The position numbers and the translations under genes were made by a program. A stretch of 36,388 nt of DNA from Rhodoferax sp. (GTDB lineage Bacteria > Pseudomonadota > Gammaproteobacteria > Burkholderiales > Burkholderiaceae_C): contig JAIPDC010000010.1 in the NCBI GenBank assembly GCA_021737865.1, forward strand, positions 1 through 36,388, in the 5' to 3' direction. This document shows, one piece after another, positions 1 through 9,239 of this stretch (its first letter is position 1; every line of letters begins with the position of its first letter). Under the pieces are notes generated by a model. It was not told the DNA's origin. It worked only from the letters and a program-made list of their open reading frames with translations, and did not search any database.

Positions 1-1
1 T

Positions 2-1714
2 ATTTTTGGACACGGTTCAACCGATCTGGGCGAAGTGTTGCGCGTTTATTCAGAGTCGGGTGTGGTTCAGGTGTTCAATTTCCGAAATGAAGTGGAGATG
101 GCCCATGCCGGCACTGCCTTGGCCTGGGTGTATCAGGAAACCTGTGCGGTGGTGACCTCGATCGGTCCGGGCGCTCTGCAATCCTTGGCCGGTTCGCTGG
201 CGGCGGTGTCCAATGGTGTCGGGCTCTATCACATTTATGGCGACGAGACCACACACGGGGAAGGCTACAACATGCAGCAAATCCCCAAACCTCAGCAGCA
301 CTTGTTTGGCCAGATGACCGCGCTGATGGGCCAGTCTTATGTGCTGCACACCCCGCAGGCCTTGCGCGATGCGCTGCGCCGGGGCACACAGTGTGTGCAC
401 CATCCGAGCAAGGCCGGGCCGTTTTTCCTGTTGCTGCCGCTCAATACGCAGCCGCAGGTGATTGAGGACTTGAATCTGGTGGCCTTGCCGGAGCGGCTCC
501 GGCTGCCGCGCAGCGGTGTCGCCGATGACGCCGCTTTGAACCAGGCAGCCACGCTGCTGCGCCAGCACCCTCGCGTTGTGATGAAGGTGGGCGGTGGTGG
601 CCGCGCCTTTGCCGCTCAGGTGTGCGCGCTGGCTGAAGCCGTTGGTGCCGCCGTGGTGTTGTCGCCGGGCTCCTCCGGGGTGCTGCCCGATACCCATCCG
701 CAAAACATGCATGTCGGTGGCAGCAAGGGGTCCATCAGTGGAAACCATGCGATGGCGCAGGGGGAATTGCTGCTTGTAATCGGTTCTCGTGCGGTGTGTC
801 AGGCCGACTGCTCGGGCGTTGGCTATCCGAGGGTGAAAGCCGTCATCAATATCAACGCTGATCTGGCCGACGTGGCGCATTACAACGCCACACTGGCGTT
901 ATCTGGCGACATCGGGGCGGTCATCGGACAATTGCTGGGCGCCTTGTCCTCGCCTGACTCTCACCCCAAGGAGCGCCAGTCCTGGCTGGCTGAATGTGCT
1001 GCCGGCAAGGCGCAATGGAAGCAATTTCTGTCGTCCCGTCAGAATGCAACGCCCCTGGCAGACGAGGTCTGGCAACGCCCGGTGTTGTCGCAGCCGGCAG
1101 CCATCAAGGCGGTCTGCGACTTCGCCGCCACCATCAATGCCGTCAAGTTTTTTGACGCCGGTGATGTGCAGGCCAACGGGTTCCAGACGGTGGAAGATGT
1201 CCGGCCTTTTGACACCTATACGGAGACCGGTGCTTCCTATATGGGCTTCGCCACCTGCGCCGTCATTGCTGCCGGACTGGCCGACCAGCCCCGCTACAGC
1301 ATGGCGTTCACAGGCGATGGATCTTTCATGATGAACCCGCAGGCGCTGATCAGTGCCGTTGAGCACGGCGCCAAAGGAATGATCGTCATTTTCGACAACC
1401 GCCGGATGGCGGCGATCTCCAGCCTGCAGCACGCCCAGTACGGCGTCGACTTCCGCACCAACGACAGCGTGGCCGTGGACTATGTCCAGCTCGCGTCGAG
1501 CGTCGCCGGGGTCAAGGCGGTGTGGGCTGGCTACACCCTGGACACGCTGAAGGCTGCACTCCGGGACGCGAAAGACCATGACGGCCTGTCGGTGGTGCAT
1601 GTTCCGGTCTATGCCGGTACCGCGCCTGAAGGCGGCCTGGGCGCCTACGGTTCATGGAACGTTGGCAACTGGTGTGCCGATGTGCAACGCCGCTATGGCG
1701 CCAGCGATATTTAA
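2..1714 (+). CDS. Thiamine pyrophosphate-dependent enzyme, IolD/acetolactate-synthase-like, 5' end truncated by window
   Basis: Frame is open from base 2 (IFGHGSTDLGEVLRVYSESG..., resembling the IolD N-terminal IFGHGN motif), so the listed GTG at 35 is probably not the start. TPP-enzyme features include VTSIGPGALQSL and the GDGSFMMNPQAL...DNRRMAAI region. Confidence 0.8.
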   Translation: MFGHGSTDLGEVLRVYSESGVVQVFNFRNEVEMAHAGTALAWVYQETCAVVTSIGPGALQSLAGSLAAVSNGVGLYHIYGDETTHGEGYNMQQIPKPQQHLFGQMTALMGQSYVLHTPQALRDALRRGTQCVHHPSKAGPFFLLLPLNTQPQVIEDLNLVALPERLRLPRSGVADDAALNQAATLLRQHPRVVMKVGGGGRAFAAQVCALAEAVGAAVVLSPGSSGVLPDTHPQNMHVGGSKGSISGNHAMAQGELLLVIGSRAVCQADCSGVGYPRVKAVININADLADVAHYNATLALSGDIGAVIGQLLGALSSPDSHPKERQSWLAECAAGKAQWKQFLSSRQNATPLADEVWQRPVLSQPAAIKAVCDFAATINAVKFFDAGDVQANGFQTVEDVRPFDTYTETGASYMGFATCAVIAAGLADQPRYSMAFTGDGSFMMNPQALISAVEHGAKGMIVIFDNRRMAAISSLQHAQYGVDFRTNDSVAVDYVQLASSVAGVKAVWAGYTLDTLKAALRDAKDHDGLSVVHVPVYAGTAPEGGLGAYGSWNVGNWCADVQRRYGASDI

Positions 1715-1733
1715 AAATTCCGGATGACACAAC

Positions 1734-3200
1734 ATGAAACGTGAAAACTTTGGTCTGTACCGCGACTACGGTCTGTTTATCAACGGTCAGTGGCAACCCG
1801 CAAGCGAAGGCGGTGTGCGCGAGGTCATTGACCCGGCCAACGAGGAGGTGATCGGCTGGCTGCCAGCGGCTGGCAAAGACGATCTGGATGCCGCGCTGTC
1901 CGGTGCGCGGCAGGGCTTCGCCATCTGGCGGCGCACTTCGCCCTGGGAGCGGGCTGCTGTGCTGCGACGCACCGCCGGTCTGATTCGAAGCCGGGTGGAC
2001 GCAATGGCCCAATTGATGTCTGTCGAGACCGGCAAGCCGCTGGCGCAAGCGAAGGGCGAAATCTCGGATGCGGCCGACCAGTTTGAATGGTACGCAGGCG
2101 AGACTCAACGCCTTTACGGGCAGACCATGGAGGCTCGGTTACCTGAGGTGCGTATGCAGGTGCGCTATGAGCCGGTGGGCGTGGTCGCTGCCTTTTCGGC
2201 CTGGAATTTTCCGGCATTGCTGCCTTCGCGCAAAATCGCCGCGGCGCTGGCCGCCGGGTGTTCCGTGATCGCCAAACCGGCCAGCGAGGCGGCAGGCAGT
2301 TGTATGGCGATTGTGCAGGCCCTGCACGATGCCGGACTACCGGCTGGGGCGGTTAGCCTGGTCACGGGTGACTCGGCTTTCATTTCCGAGTACCTGGTGC
2401 GCTCTCCGATTGTGAACAAGGTCACGCTGACCGGCTCCACCGGGGTTGGCAAGCGTCTGTTGCACTTGGCAGCCGATGGCGTCAAGCGGGTCTCCATGGA
2501 ACTCGGCGGGCATGCGCCGGTGCTGGTGTTCGAGGATGCCGATGTGGCCTACGCCGCTGAACAGTGTGCCCGTTTCAAGTACCGCAACTGTGGTCAGGTG
2601 TGTGCCTCGCCGTCCCGGTTTTATGTGCACGAGAGCCTGTATGCGGCGTTTTGTGAACGCTTTGCCGCGATTGCCAACAGTCTGAAAGTGGGGCACGGGC
2701 TGGACCCGGAAACCGCGGTCGGCCCAATGGCAAATCGCCGTGGGCTGGACAACGCACACCGCTTGATCGACGACGCGCTCGCGCAAGGTGCCCGTCTGAT
2801 CGCGGGTGGCGGACGTCCCGCCGGCATCAGCGGCGACAAGGGTTACTTTCTGGCGCCAACGGCCTTGGCTGACGTGCCCAAAGAGGCCTTGATCATGCGG
2901 CAGGAGCCGTTCGCGCCGGTGGCGCCCATTGCGCCGTTTGCCTCTTTCGACGAGGCGATTCAGCTGGCCAACAGCACCCCTTATGGTCTTGCTTCCTACC
3001 TGTTCTCGAACTCGTTGAAAACGGCCACAATGGCCAGCGAGGCGATCGAGGCCGGCATGGTGGGAATCAATGAACTTGGTATTGCCAGTGCCGAAATGCC
3101 TTTTGGTGGCGTCAAGGAAAGTGGCATGGGCCGCGAAGGTGGTTCCCTGGGTATTCGTGATTATCTGGAGCCCAAATTCATCAAGACGCGCCTGCTGTGA
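1734..3200 (+). CDS. NAD(P)-dependent aldehyde dehydrogenase (succinate-semialdehyde dehydrogenase-like)
   Basis: 488 aa; ALDH motifs FSAWNFPALLPSRKIAAALAAGCSVIAKPA, VTLTGSTGVGK, SMELGGHAPVLVFEDAD, NCGQVCASPSRFYV. Confidence 0.92.
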   Translation: MKRENFGLYRDYGLFINGQWQPASEGGVREVIDPANEEVIGWLPAAGKDDLDAALSGARQGFAIWRRTSPWERAAVLRRTAGLIRSRVDAMAQLMSVETGKPLAQAKGEISDAADQFEWYAGETQRLYGQTMEARLPEVRMQVRYEPVGVVAAFSAWNFPALLPSRKIAAALAAGCSVIAKPASEAAGSCMAIVQALHDAGLPAGAVSLVTGDSAFISEYLVRSPIVNKVTLTGSTGVGKRLLHLAADGVKRVSMELGGHAPVLVFEDADVAYAAEQCARFKYRNCGQVCASPSRFYVHESLYAAFCERFAAIANSLKVGHGLDPETAVGPMANRRGLDNAHRLIDDALAQGARLIAGGGRPAGISGDKGYFLAPTALADVPKEALIMRQEPFAPVAPIAPFASFDEAIQLANSTPYGLASYLFSNSLKTATMASEAIEAGMVGINELGIASAEMPFGGVKESGMGREGGSLGIRDYLEPKFIKTRLL

Positions 3201-3256
3201 CGCTATGGCAACCCAATGACGTCGAGGCTGGCGCAGCTCGAAAAAAAACAGGAGAT

Positions 3257-5005
3257 ATGACAGTGGAAGAAATCAATGAAGTTGGCATGGCGCGCGGCTT
3301 GACCAACTATGGTGACCGTGCGTTTGCACTTTATCTTCGACGCTCTTTCATCAAATCGATGGGTTACTCCGGGGACATTTTGAAGAAGCCGGTGGTGGGG
3401 ATTGCCTCCAGTCCGTCCGGATTCAACAACTGCCACCGGGCCATGCCCGAGCTGGTCGATGCGGTCAAGCGCGGGGTGCTGGCGGCCGGTGCCTTGCCGA
3501 TTGACTTCCCAACGATCTCCTTGGGCGAGGTTTTTCTGAACCCGACCAGCCTCATGTTCCGCAACCTGATGAGCATGGACGTGGAAGAAATGGTGCGCGC
3601 CCAGCCAATGGATTCGGTGGTCATGATCGGGGGCTGCGACAAAACCGTGCCGGCCCAGCTGATGGGCGCAGCCTCTGCTGATGTGCCTGCCATCCAACTT
3701 GTCACCGGCCCAATGATGACCGGGCGCCACAAGGGTGAGCGGCTGGGGGCCTGTACCGACTGTCGCCGTTTCTGGGGTAACTTTCGCGCAGGCAAGATCG
3801 AGCGTGAAGAGATTGATGTGGTGGAGAGCCGGTTGGCCACGACGGCAGGAACCTGTGCCGTGATGGGCACGGCCAGCACCATGGCCTGTATTGCCGAGGC
3901 CTTGGGCATGTCCTTGCCTGGCAGTGCTGCGATTCCAGCAGTCCATGCGGACCGGCTGCGTGCCGCGGAGGCCAGCGGCACGCTGGCGGCGCGCATGGCC
4001 CTGGGGCAGGTGCCAGTCGTGCGGCCCAGCGATGTGATCACGCCCAAATCGGTCGAGAACGCGCTGCGCGTGCTGCTGGCCCTGGGTGGCTCGACCAATG
4101 CCATCATCCACCTGACGGCGGTTGCTGGACGACTCAACATTCCGATTTCTCTGGCACGTCTGAATGAGTTGAGTGACACGACGCCCGTGTTGGTCAATCT
4201 GAAGCCTACCGGGGACAACTACATGGAGGACTTCTATGCAGCCGGCGGCATGAGCGCCCTGTTGCGGGAGTTGAAGCCTCTGTTGCACCTGGACACGGTC
4301 AGCGTCACAGGTGAAACCTTGGGTGAGCGGCTCGATGCTGAAGCCGATTCGTGGATTGACTCCAAAATCGTGCGGCCAGCCAGTGATCCGATCGAACCCG
4401 TGGGTGGTTTGGTTGCCTTGTTCGGTTCGCTCGCGCCGCGCGGCGCCATTCTGAAGCGATCAGCGGCCGACAAGAACTTGTTCGAGAAGGAAGGCCGCGT
4501 CGTGCTGTTCACCTCACTGGAGGATTTAAGCGCCCGTATCGACGACCCGGATCTGGATGTGACAGCGGATGACATCCTGGTGTTGCAAAATGCCGGCCCG
4601 ACCAGTCGAAGCGGCATGCCCGAGGCCGGCTATTTGCCGATCCCGAAAAAGCTGGCGCAGGCCGGGGTGAAAGACATGGTGCGGATCTCGGATGCGCGCA
4701 TGAGCGGCACCGCGTTCGGAACCATCGTGCTGCATGTCGCGCCAGAGGCGGCGGCAGGCGGCCCGCTGGCACTGGTCCAGAACGGCGACCGGATCCGGCT
4801 CAGCGTGAAGCATCGCAGCCTCGATCTACTCGTAGATGAAGCCGAGTTGGCACGCCGGCGCCTGGTTCTGCCATCCACGTTGCCGCACATTCCGCGCGGC
4901 TACGCCAAGTTGTACCAAGACCATGTGTTGCAGGCGGATGCAGGCTGCGACTTCGATTTCTTGCGCGCAGCCGCGCAACCCCAGGACCAAGCGAGAGGAG
5001 CGTAG
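3257..5005 (+). CDS. IlvD/Edd-family dihydroxy-acid / sugar-acid dehydratase
   Basis: IGGCDKTVPAQLMGAASADVPAIQLVTGPMMTG and ALGGSTNAIIHLTAVAGR are IlvD/Edd signatures. The ORF opens at 3197 (GTG), but ATG 3257 or GTG 3263 after AGGAG is a better start. Confidence 0.9.
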   Translation: MTVEEINEVGMARGLTNYGDRAFALYLRRSFIKSMGYSGDILKKPVVGIASSPSGFNNCHRAMPELVDAVKRGVLAAGALPIDFPTISLGEVFLNPTSLMFRNLMSMDVEEMVRAQPMDSVVMIGGCDKTVPAQLMGAASADVPAIQLVTGPMMTGRHKGERLGACTDCRRFWGNFRAGKIEREEIDVVESRLATTAGTCAVMGTASTMACIAEALGMSLPGSAAIPAVHADRLRAAEASGTLAARMALGQVPVVRPSDVITPKSVENALRVLLALGGSTNAIIHLTAVAGRLNIPISLARLNELSDTTPVLVNLKPTGDNYMEDFYAAGGMSALLRELKPLLHLDTVSVTGETLGERLDAEADSWIDSKIVRPASDPIEPVGGLVALFGSLAPRGAILKRSAADKNLFEKEGRVVLFTSLEDLSARIDDPDLDVTADDILVLQNAGPTSRSGMPEAGYLPIPKKLAQAGVKDMVRISDARMSGTAFGTIVLHVAPEAAAGGPLALVQNGDRIRLSVKHRSLDLLVDEAELARRRLVLPSTLPHIPRGYAKLYQDHVLQADAGCDFDFLRAAAQPQDQARGA

Positions 5006-5006
5006 G

Positions 5007-5495
5007 ATGAAAGTGCGAGACATCATTCAATCCAAGAGCCGCCCTCCTTTAACGGTACACCCTCAAACGCTGCTTTCGCAATGCGTGATCAGCATGGCCG
5101 ACGAGGACCTGGGCTCATTGGTCGTGATGGATGGCCCCACGGTGGCCGGCATATTGACCTTCCGCGAAGTGATCCTGGTGTTGGCGCAGCGCCAGAAAGA
5201 ACTGCGCATCGGACCGACGCCACCTGTCGCCGAACTCAAGGTATGCGATGTCATGAACTCGAATCCGGTTTGCACCGCGCCCGATGTCGAGCTGCATGAC
5301 CTGCGCGCTCTGATGATCAGCCATCACCAGCGTTACCTGCCGGTGCTGGACAACGGCGTGTTGATCGGTGTGTTGTCGTTCCACGATGTTGCACGCAGCG
5401 TGTTTGAGGAGAAGGAGTTTGAGAACCGCATGCTGAAGAGCTATATCAGTGACTGGCCGACTGCGGATACCCCGGTGTCGTCGGGAAAAGCCTGA
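5007..5495 (+). CDS. CBS-domain-pair protein
   Basis: MKVRDIIQSKSRPPLTVHPQTLLSQCVISMADEDLGSLVVMDGPTVAGILTFREVI...VCDVMNSNPVCTAPDVELHDLRALMISHHQRYLPVLDNGVLIGVLSFHDV: two CBS motifs. Start trimmed from the ORF-track start at 4836; AGAGGAG upstream. Confidence 0.88.
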   Translation: MKVRDIIQSKSRPPLTVHPQTLLSQCVISMADEDLGSLVVMDGPTVAGILTFREVILVLAQRQKELRIGPTPPVAELKVCDVMNSNPVCTAPDVELHDLRALMISHHQRYLPVLDNGVLIGVLSFHDVARSVFEEKEFENRMLKSYISDWPTADTPVSSGKA

Positions 5496-5507
5496 AGAGG
5501 TGACTTT

Positions 5508-6524
5508 TTGGAAAGCCTTGATCTTCGGGTGTTGGCTGACGCGCTTGCTTGGCATCGCAGCGGTCATGCGGTTAATTTGGTGACGGTGGTGCAAACTTGG
5601 GGTAGTGCGCCGCGGCCACCAGGCGCTTTGCTGGCTATACGCGAGGACGGCGTGGTGAGCGGTTCTGTGTCTGGAGGCTGCGTCGAAGACGATCTGATCG
5701 CCCGCACAAAGGCCCGCTTTCAAGTGGTTGATGGCACTGATGTCACTTTGGATAAGCCTGCCATGATCGTCTATGGTGTCAGCCGGGAAGAAGCCTCACG
5801 CTTTGGCCTGCCGTGTGGTGGCACCCTGCGCTTGGTGCAGGAACCCTTGCTTGACACCGACTGGGTGACTCATTTGCTGGCATGCACCGCCGATCACCAA
5901 CTGGTGGCGCGCACGCTGACCTTGGCGACCGGCGCTGTGCAACTCTCCAAAGCCGATCGTGGTCAAGCGATATGTTTTGATGGCGCCACCTTGACCACGG
6001 TGTTTGGCCCCAAGTGGCGCCTGCTGCTCATTGGCGCTGGGCAGTTATCGCAAGCGGTCGCGCAGATGGCCACCTTGGTTGATTTCGAAGTTCTGGTTTG
6101 CGATCCGCGTGAAGAATATGCTGCGATGCTTGTGGCTGGCATGCCGGGTATCCAACGAATCGAAGGCATGCCTGATGACGTCGTTCGCGAACTGGTGCCA
6201 GATGCCCACACGGCCATCGTGGCCCTGACCCATGACCCAAAACTCGACGATATGGCTTTGCTCGAAGCGCTGAAATCCAATGCCTTTTACGTCGGCGCTT
6301 TGGGCTCGCGGCGCAACCAGGAAACACGCAAGCGGCGACTGGCTGAACACTTTGAGTTAAGCTTTGAGGAACTGGGTCGCCTTCATGGTCCGGTGGGTTT
6401 GGCGTTGCGCGCAAAAACACCAGCCGAGATTGCGGTCTCCATAGTGGCCGAGATCGTGCAAGTAAAAAACGAGACTGCTGCTTTTACGTTGATGTCCCCT
6501 CTGCAAGGTTACGTGCCGCTTTGA
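5508..6524 (+). CDS. xdhC: XdhC family protein (molybdenum enzyme maturation/insertion factor)
   Basis: TWGSAPRPPGALLAIREDGVVSGSVSGGCVEDDLI plus Rossmann part LLLIGAGQLSQAVAQMA and FYVGALGSRRNQETRKRRL. TTG start. Confidence 0.9.
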   Translation: MESLDLRVLADALAWHRSGHAVNLVTVVQTWGSAPRPPGALLAIREDGVVSGSVSGGCVEDDLIARTKARFQVVDGTDVTLDKPAMIVYGVSREEASRFGLPCGGTLRLVQEPLLDTDWVTHLLACTADHQLVARTLTLATGAVQLSKADRGQAICFDGATLTTVFGPKWRLLLIGAGQLSQAVAQMATLVDFEVLVCDPREEYAAMLVAGMPGIQRIEGMPDDVVRELVPDAHTAIVALTHDPKLDDMALLEALKSNAFYVGALGSRRNQETRKRRLAEHFELSFEELGRLHGPVGLALRAKTPAEIAVSIVAEIVQVKNETAAFTLMSPLQGYVPL

Positions 6525-7066
6525 ATTTGCCCACTGTCATCATTCTGGCCTCAGGACGCGGGGAGCGTTTTACGGCATCGGGTGGCAGCACCCACAAATT
6601 GCAGGCCCAGTTGGCGGGTAAGACGGTTCTACAGCGTACCTTAGATGCCGTTCGCGGCAGTGGCCTGGCATGGCATCTTGAGGAGGGTAGTCACCGCGGT
6701 ATGGGTGACTCGATAGCAGCGGCGGTGCACAAAACATCTCAAGCCAAAGGCTGGCTGATCCTGCCAGCGGATTTGCCACTCATTCAAAGTGACACCCTCT
6801 GTGCGATTGCGGCTGCACTGAAGGGACATGACGTGGTCGTGCCGGTATACCTCGGACGACGTGGTCATCCAGTCGCTTTTTCTTCTGTTTGTCGTCAAGC
6901 ACTTCTGAACTTGAAAGGAGACCGGGGAGCAGTTTTCGTCGTACGCGCGCATGAAGCTTTGGAGTTGGCCACGGAAGATATCGGTTGTGTTGCCGATATT
7001 GACACTGTCGATGACCTCCATATCGCAGAGGATCTGTTGCGCAAAATGGGGGTCTCAGCCAAATGA
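6521..7066 (+). CDS. MocA/MobA-like nucleotidyltransferase (putative molybdenum cofactor cytidylyltransferase)
   Basis: VIILASGRGERFTASGGSTHKLQAQLAGKTVLQRTL...GMGDSIAAAV...LILPADLPLI. TTG start overlaps the XdhC stop (TTGA). Confidence 0.85.
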   Translation: MNLPTVIILASGRGERFTASGGSTHKLQAQLAGKTVLQRTLDAVRGSGLAWHLEEGSHRGMGDSIAAAVHKTSQAKGWLILPADLPLIQSDTLCAIAAALKGHDVVVPVYLGRRGHPVAFSSVCRQALLNLKGDRGAVFVVRAHEALELATEDIGCVADIDTVDDLHIAEDLLRKMGVSAK

Positions 7067-7455
7067 GTGTTCCAAGGTTTCTTTCGCAATTGACGTGGAA
7101 GGATCGATTCAACTTGAAGCGAATGACATTTGAACTTCATTAGACTTGCCTGCGCTGCGGAAGAGCCGACCAAGACCATGCTCCACTTAAATTAGCTCAG
7201 GTTCAGTGACCGCAATTGGGCACCTGTCCCCAATGTCTGCAACGGGTCTTGGATTCAACCGGTCGACCCCGGGTACCCCCATTGGTTGAAATCGCGGCCG
7301 GACAGCTGACTGTCGACCTACCCGAACCCACGTCAGGTGTCGGGCGGGCAATTTGAACTGCTGTAGACCCTCGCCCGCTGCACTCCGGCAAAATAGTCCA
7401 AGGACTGTGAGTAAATGCAACCCCTTTGACAGCATCGTCAAGTAGCGCGCAAGTA

Positions 7456-7782
7456 TCAAGCCTGCCAAACCCCAAACCCGCCCGCGCGCAGATCAATGCC
7501 CAATTCCACTTCCAGACTCCTGGCTTCGTCGTAGGTCAGCGGGTTGTACAACTCATATAGTTCCGGCAACAGGCGCTGGCCAAATTCCTGCACGTAGCGG
7601 TTGGCCTGAATTCCAGCCTTGTGCTTGTCAAAGCGCACGTCCGGATCCAGTCCGGTCATGCCAACGTAAACACACGGTTTTCCTGGTTTGTAACCCGGAT
7701 TGGACCGCATGAACCGGGCATTGAGCAACACGTCATTGGACAACTCAACAACATAGACGTGATAGTGCTTGCGCCGCGCCAT
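7456..7782 (-). CDS. Small GIY-YIG-like protein
   Basis: MARRKHYHVYVVELSND...KPCVYVGMTGLDPDVRFDKHKAGIQANRYVQEFGQRLLPELYELYNPLTYDEARSLEVELGIDLRAGG: GIY/YIG-like VYV...VYVGMT. Start trimmed from the ORF-track 8028 to ATG at 7782 because upstream residues look non-coding. Confidence 0.55.
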   Translation of the reverse strand: MARRKHYHVYVVELSNDVLLNARFMRSNPGYKPGKPCVYVGMTGLDPDVRFDKHKAGIQANRYVQEFGQRLLPELYELYNPLTYDEARSLEVELGIDLRAGGFGVWQA

Positions 7783-7839
7783 GCTTGATTGGGTCCCGAA
7801 TTCAGGCAATTCCCAGTGGCTCACCGTCGGCGCCGGAAA

Positions 7840-8008
7840 TCCGGGTTGGGATCGCCTCGTCACCCACATCAGCCTCCCTGGGTCTGCGAATGAACGTGGC
7901 CGGGTGGCAGGGCCAGACATTGTGCTTTCCTGCGTCGGCGGGCGGTTCAACGCCAAAGTGTCCGGCGTAGCGTTCGCGCTCCCTGATGGCTTGGTGGTGG
8001 CTGCACAT
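7840..8008 (-). pseudogene. Truncated N-terminus of SOS response-associated peptidase (SRAP/YedK/HMCES-like)
   Basis: Minus-strand ORF 7802..8053 contains MCSHHQAIRERERYAGHFGVEPPADAGKHNVWPCHPATFIRRPREADVGDEAIP, an SRAP-like Met-Cys N-terminus that ends after about 60 residues with no downstream domain. Boundaries approximate. Confidence 0.45.
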
Positions 8009-8136
8009 TGCGCGATGGTAGCGCCCAAATTCCGAGGCCTTCATCAAACGCACACATCAGCGCTGCGTTCAAGTCAACCAATCTTGTCAAAATCCCAACT
8101 TCTCATCGACCGTTCTACCGAGACAGACAAATCACG

Positions 8137-8357
8137 GCAAATCTTGACCCCCTGACCAAGGAAACGATTTACGTGGCAATCAGCATCACCAACAACTGCC
8201 CTTACTGCATCGCATCCCATTCGGCAGGTGCACGGGCCAAAGGCATGAGCGATGCGCAATTCGGTGAATTGATGGCCGTGATTGGTCTGGCCAACGAGAC
8301 CAACCGTCTGGCCTTGGTTATGGCGTTCCCATTGACGAGGCATTCCTGCCGAAATAA
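8137..8357 (+). pseudogene. Carboxymuconolactone decarboxylase/AhpD-like fragment, frameshifted
   Basis: DPLTKETIYVAISITNNCPYCIASHSAGARAKGMSDAQFGELMAVIGLANETNRLAL carries the CxxCxxxH motif. A shift of frame at about 8317 then gives GYGVPIDEAFLPK* ending at 8357. The N-terminal region is missing. Confidence 0.6.
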
Positions 8358-8368
8358 ACCAAGGATCT

Positions 8369-8635
8369 CTATCCGCCGGATTTCAACGCTTCCATCAAGG
8401 CATCCGGCTGGCCACCTTCTGCCAGATGGCTTTTATACCAAATCGTCAGGATGCTGGTAACGACAGGACCAGGGTTTTGCAAAACCTTGTCAAAGTCCAG
8501 CGCATTGATCTTGCAGATCAGCTTGACCAAGTCCATGTCCAGATCGATGGCATCGGATTCGCAGCGCCTGAGCTTGAGATCAGCAAAGGTGTAGCCCTCA
8601 GGCAGTTTGAGCGTCAGAAGCGTATCAGTGGGCAT
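8369..8635 (-). CDS. Hypothetical small protein
   Basis: MPTDTLLTLKLPEGYTFADLKLRRCESDAIDLDMDLVKLICKINALDFDKVLQNPGPVVTSILTIWYKSHLAEGGQPDALMEALKSGG; protein-like composition; family not recognised. Start trimmed from 8725. Confidence 0.45.
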   Translation of the reverse strand: MPTDTLLTLKLPEGYTFADLKLRRCESDAIDLDMDLVKLICKINALDFDKVLQNPGPVVTSILTIWYKSHLAEGGQPDALMEALKSGG

Positions 8636-8976
8636 GGTGGAATCGAAAAATGGTTGACTGGATGGGACCGGATTGTCGCCATCCCGGACAGAGGCCCGCA
8701 AGAAACAGGATGCGGTTGTCCCCAAAAGACGTGATTAATCTTGTGCATAAGTCGGTGAACAAGTGCCCGAACCCTGGCCAGCGCTGATTTCAGGGCCTGG
8801 TGCTTAAAATTTGGGCACCACGATGAGGAATGAGCCGGAGCCTTGCAACAGACTGTACGAAAAATGGCTCTGTTGGCATTACGCAGGGATAAGCCGCGTT
8901 CCGCGCCCTGACCCGCCTAAGTGTTCGGGCCTTACGCCCTCATTGAACCGCGCGTCAGACGCGGCCAAACCATGAG

Positions 8977-9175
8977 TTACCGGCCCGGGCGGTCACAGTT
9001 CTCCACTTCGAGCACAGGCACGCGCACGAATTCCGACATGTTGTTCGTCACCAGCACCAAGCCTTCGCTGCGTGCGTGGCCGGCAATGTGCAGGTCATTC
9101 ACTCCGATGGGTTGGCCGAGTTTTTCCGGGGCGGCACGGATGGCGCCGTAGTGGTTTACCTTGATTCCAAGCGTA
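8977..9175 (-). pseudogene. C-terminal remnant of a PIN-domain (VapC-like) toxin
   Basis: Reverse complement reads GIKVNHYGAIRAAPEKLGQPIGVNDLHIAGHARSEGLVLVTNNMSEFVRVPVLEVENCDRPGR* (stop at 8977). This matches the VapC C-terminal pattern (IGxNDLxIAxHAxxxGLxLVTNNxxEFxRVxxLxxENW). No N-terminal half or antitoxin seen. Confidence 0.7.
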
Positions 9176-9239
9176 TCGGATAAGCTCTGCGGACGAACTC
9201 AGCGCCCCAAAAGCGCCCCTGAACGATAACGATCAATCC

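Noticed and set aside
7067-7455. Short ORFs such as 7187..7468 and 7203..7496
   Set aside because: No recognisable motif and overlapping frames; treated as decayed intergenic DNA.
8786-8822. TGGTGC-N11-GCACCA inverted repeat
   Set aside because: Only 6-bp arms in a decayed region with no clear gene end; insufficient to call a terminator or operator.
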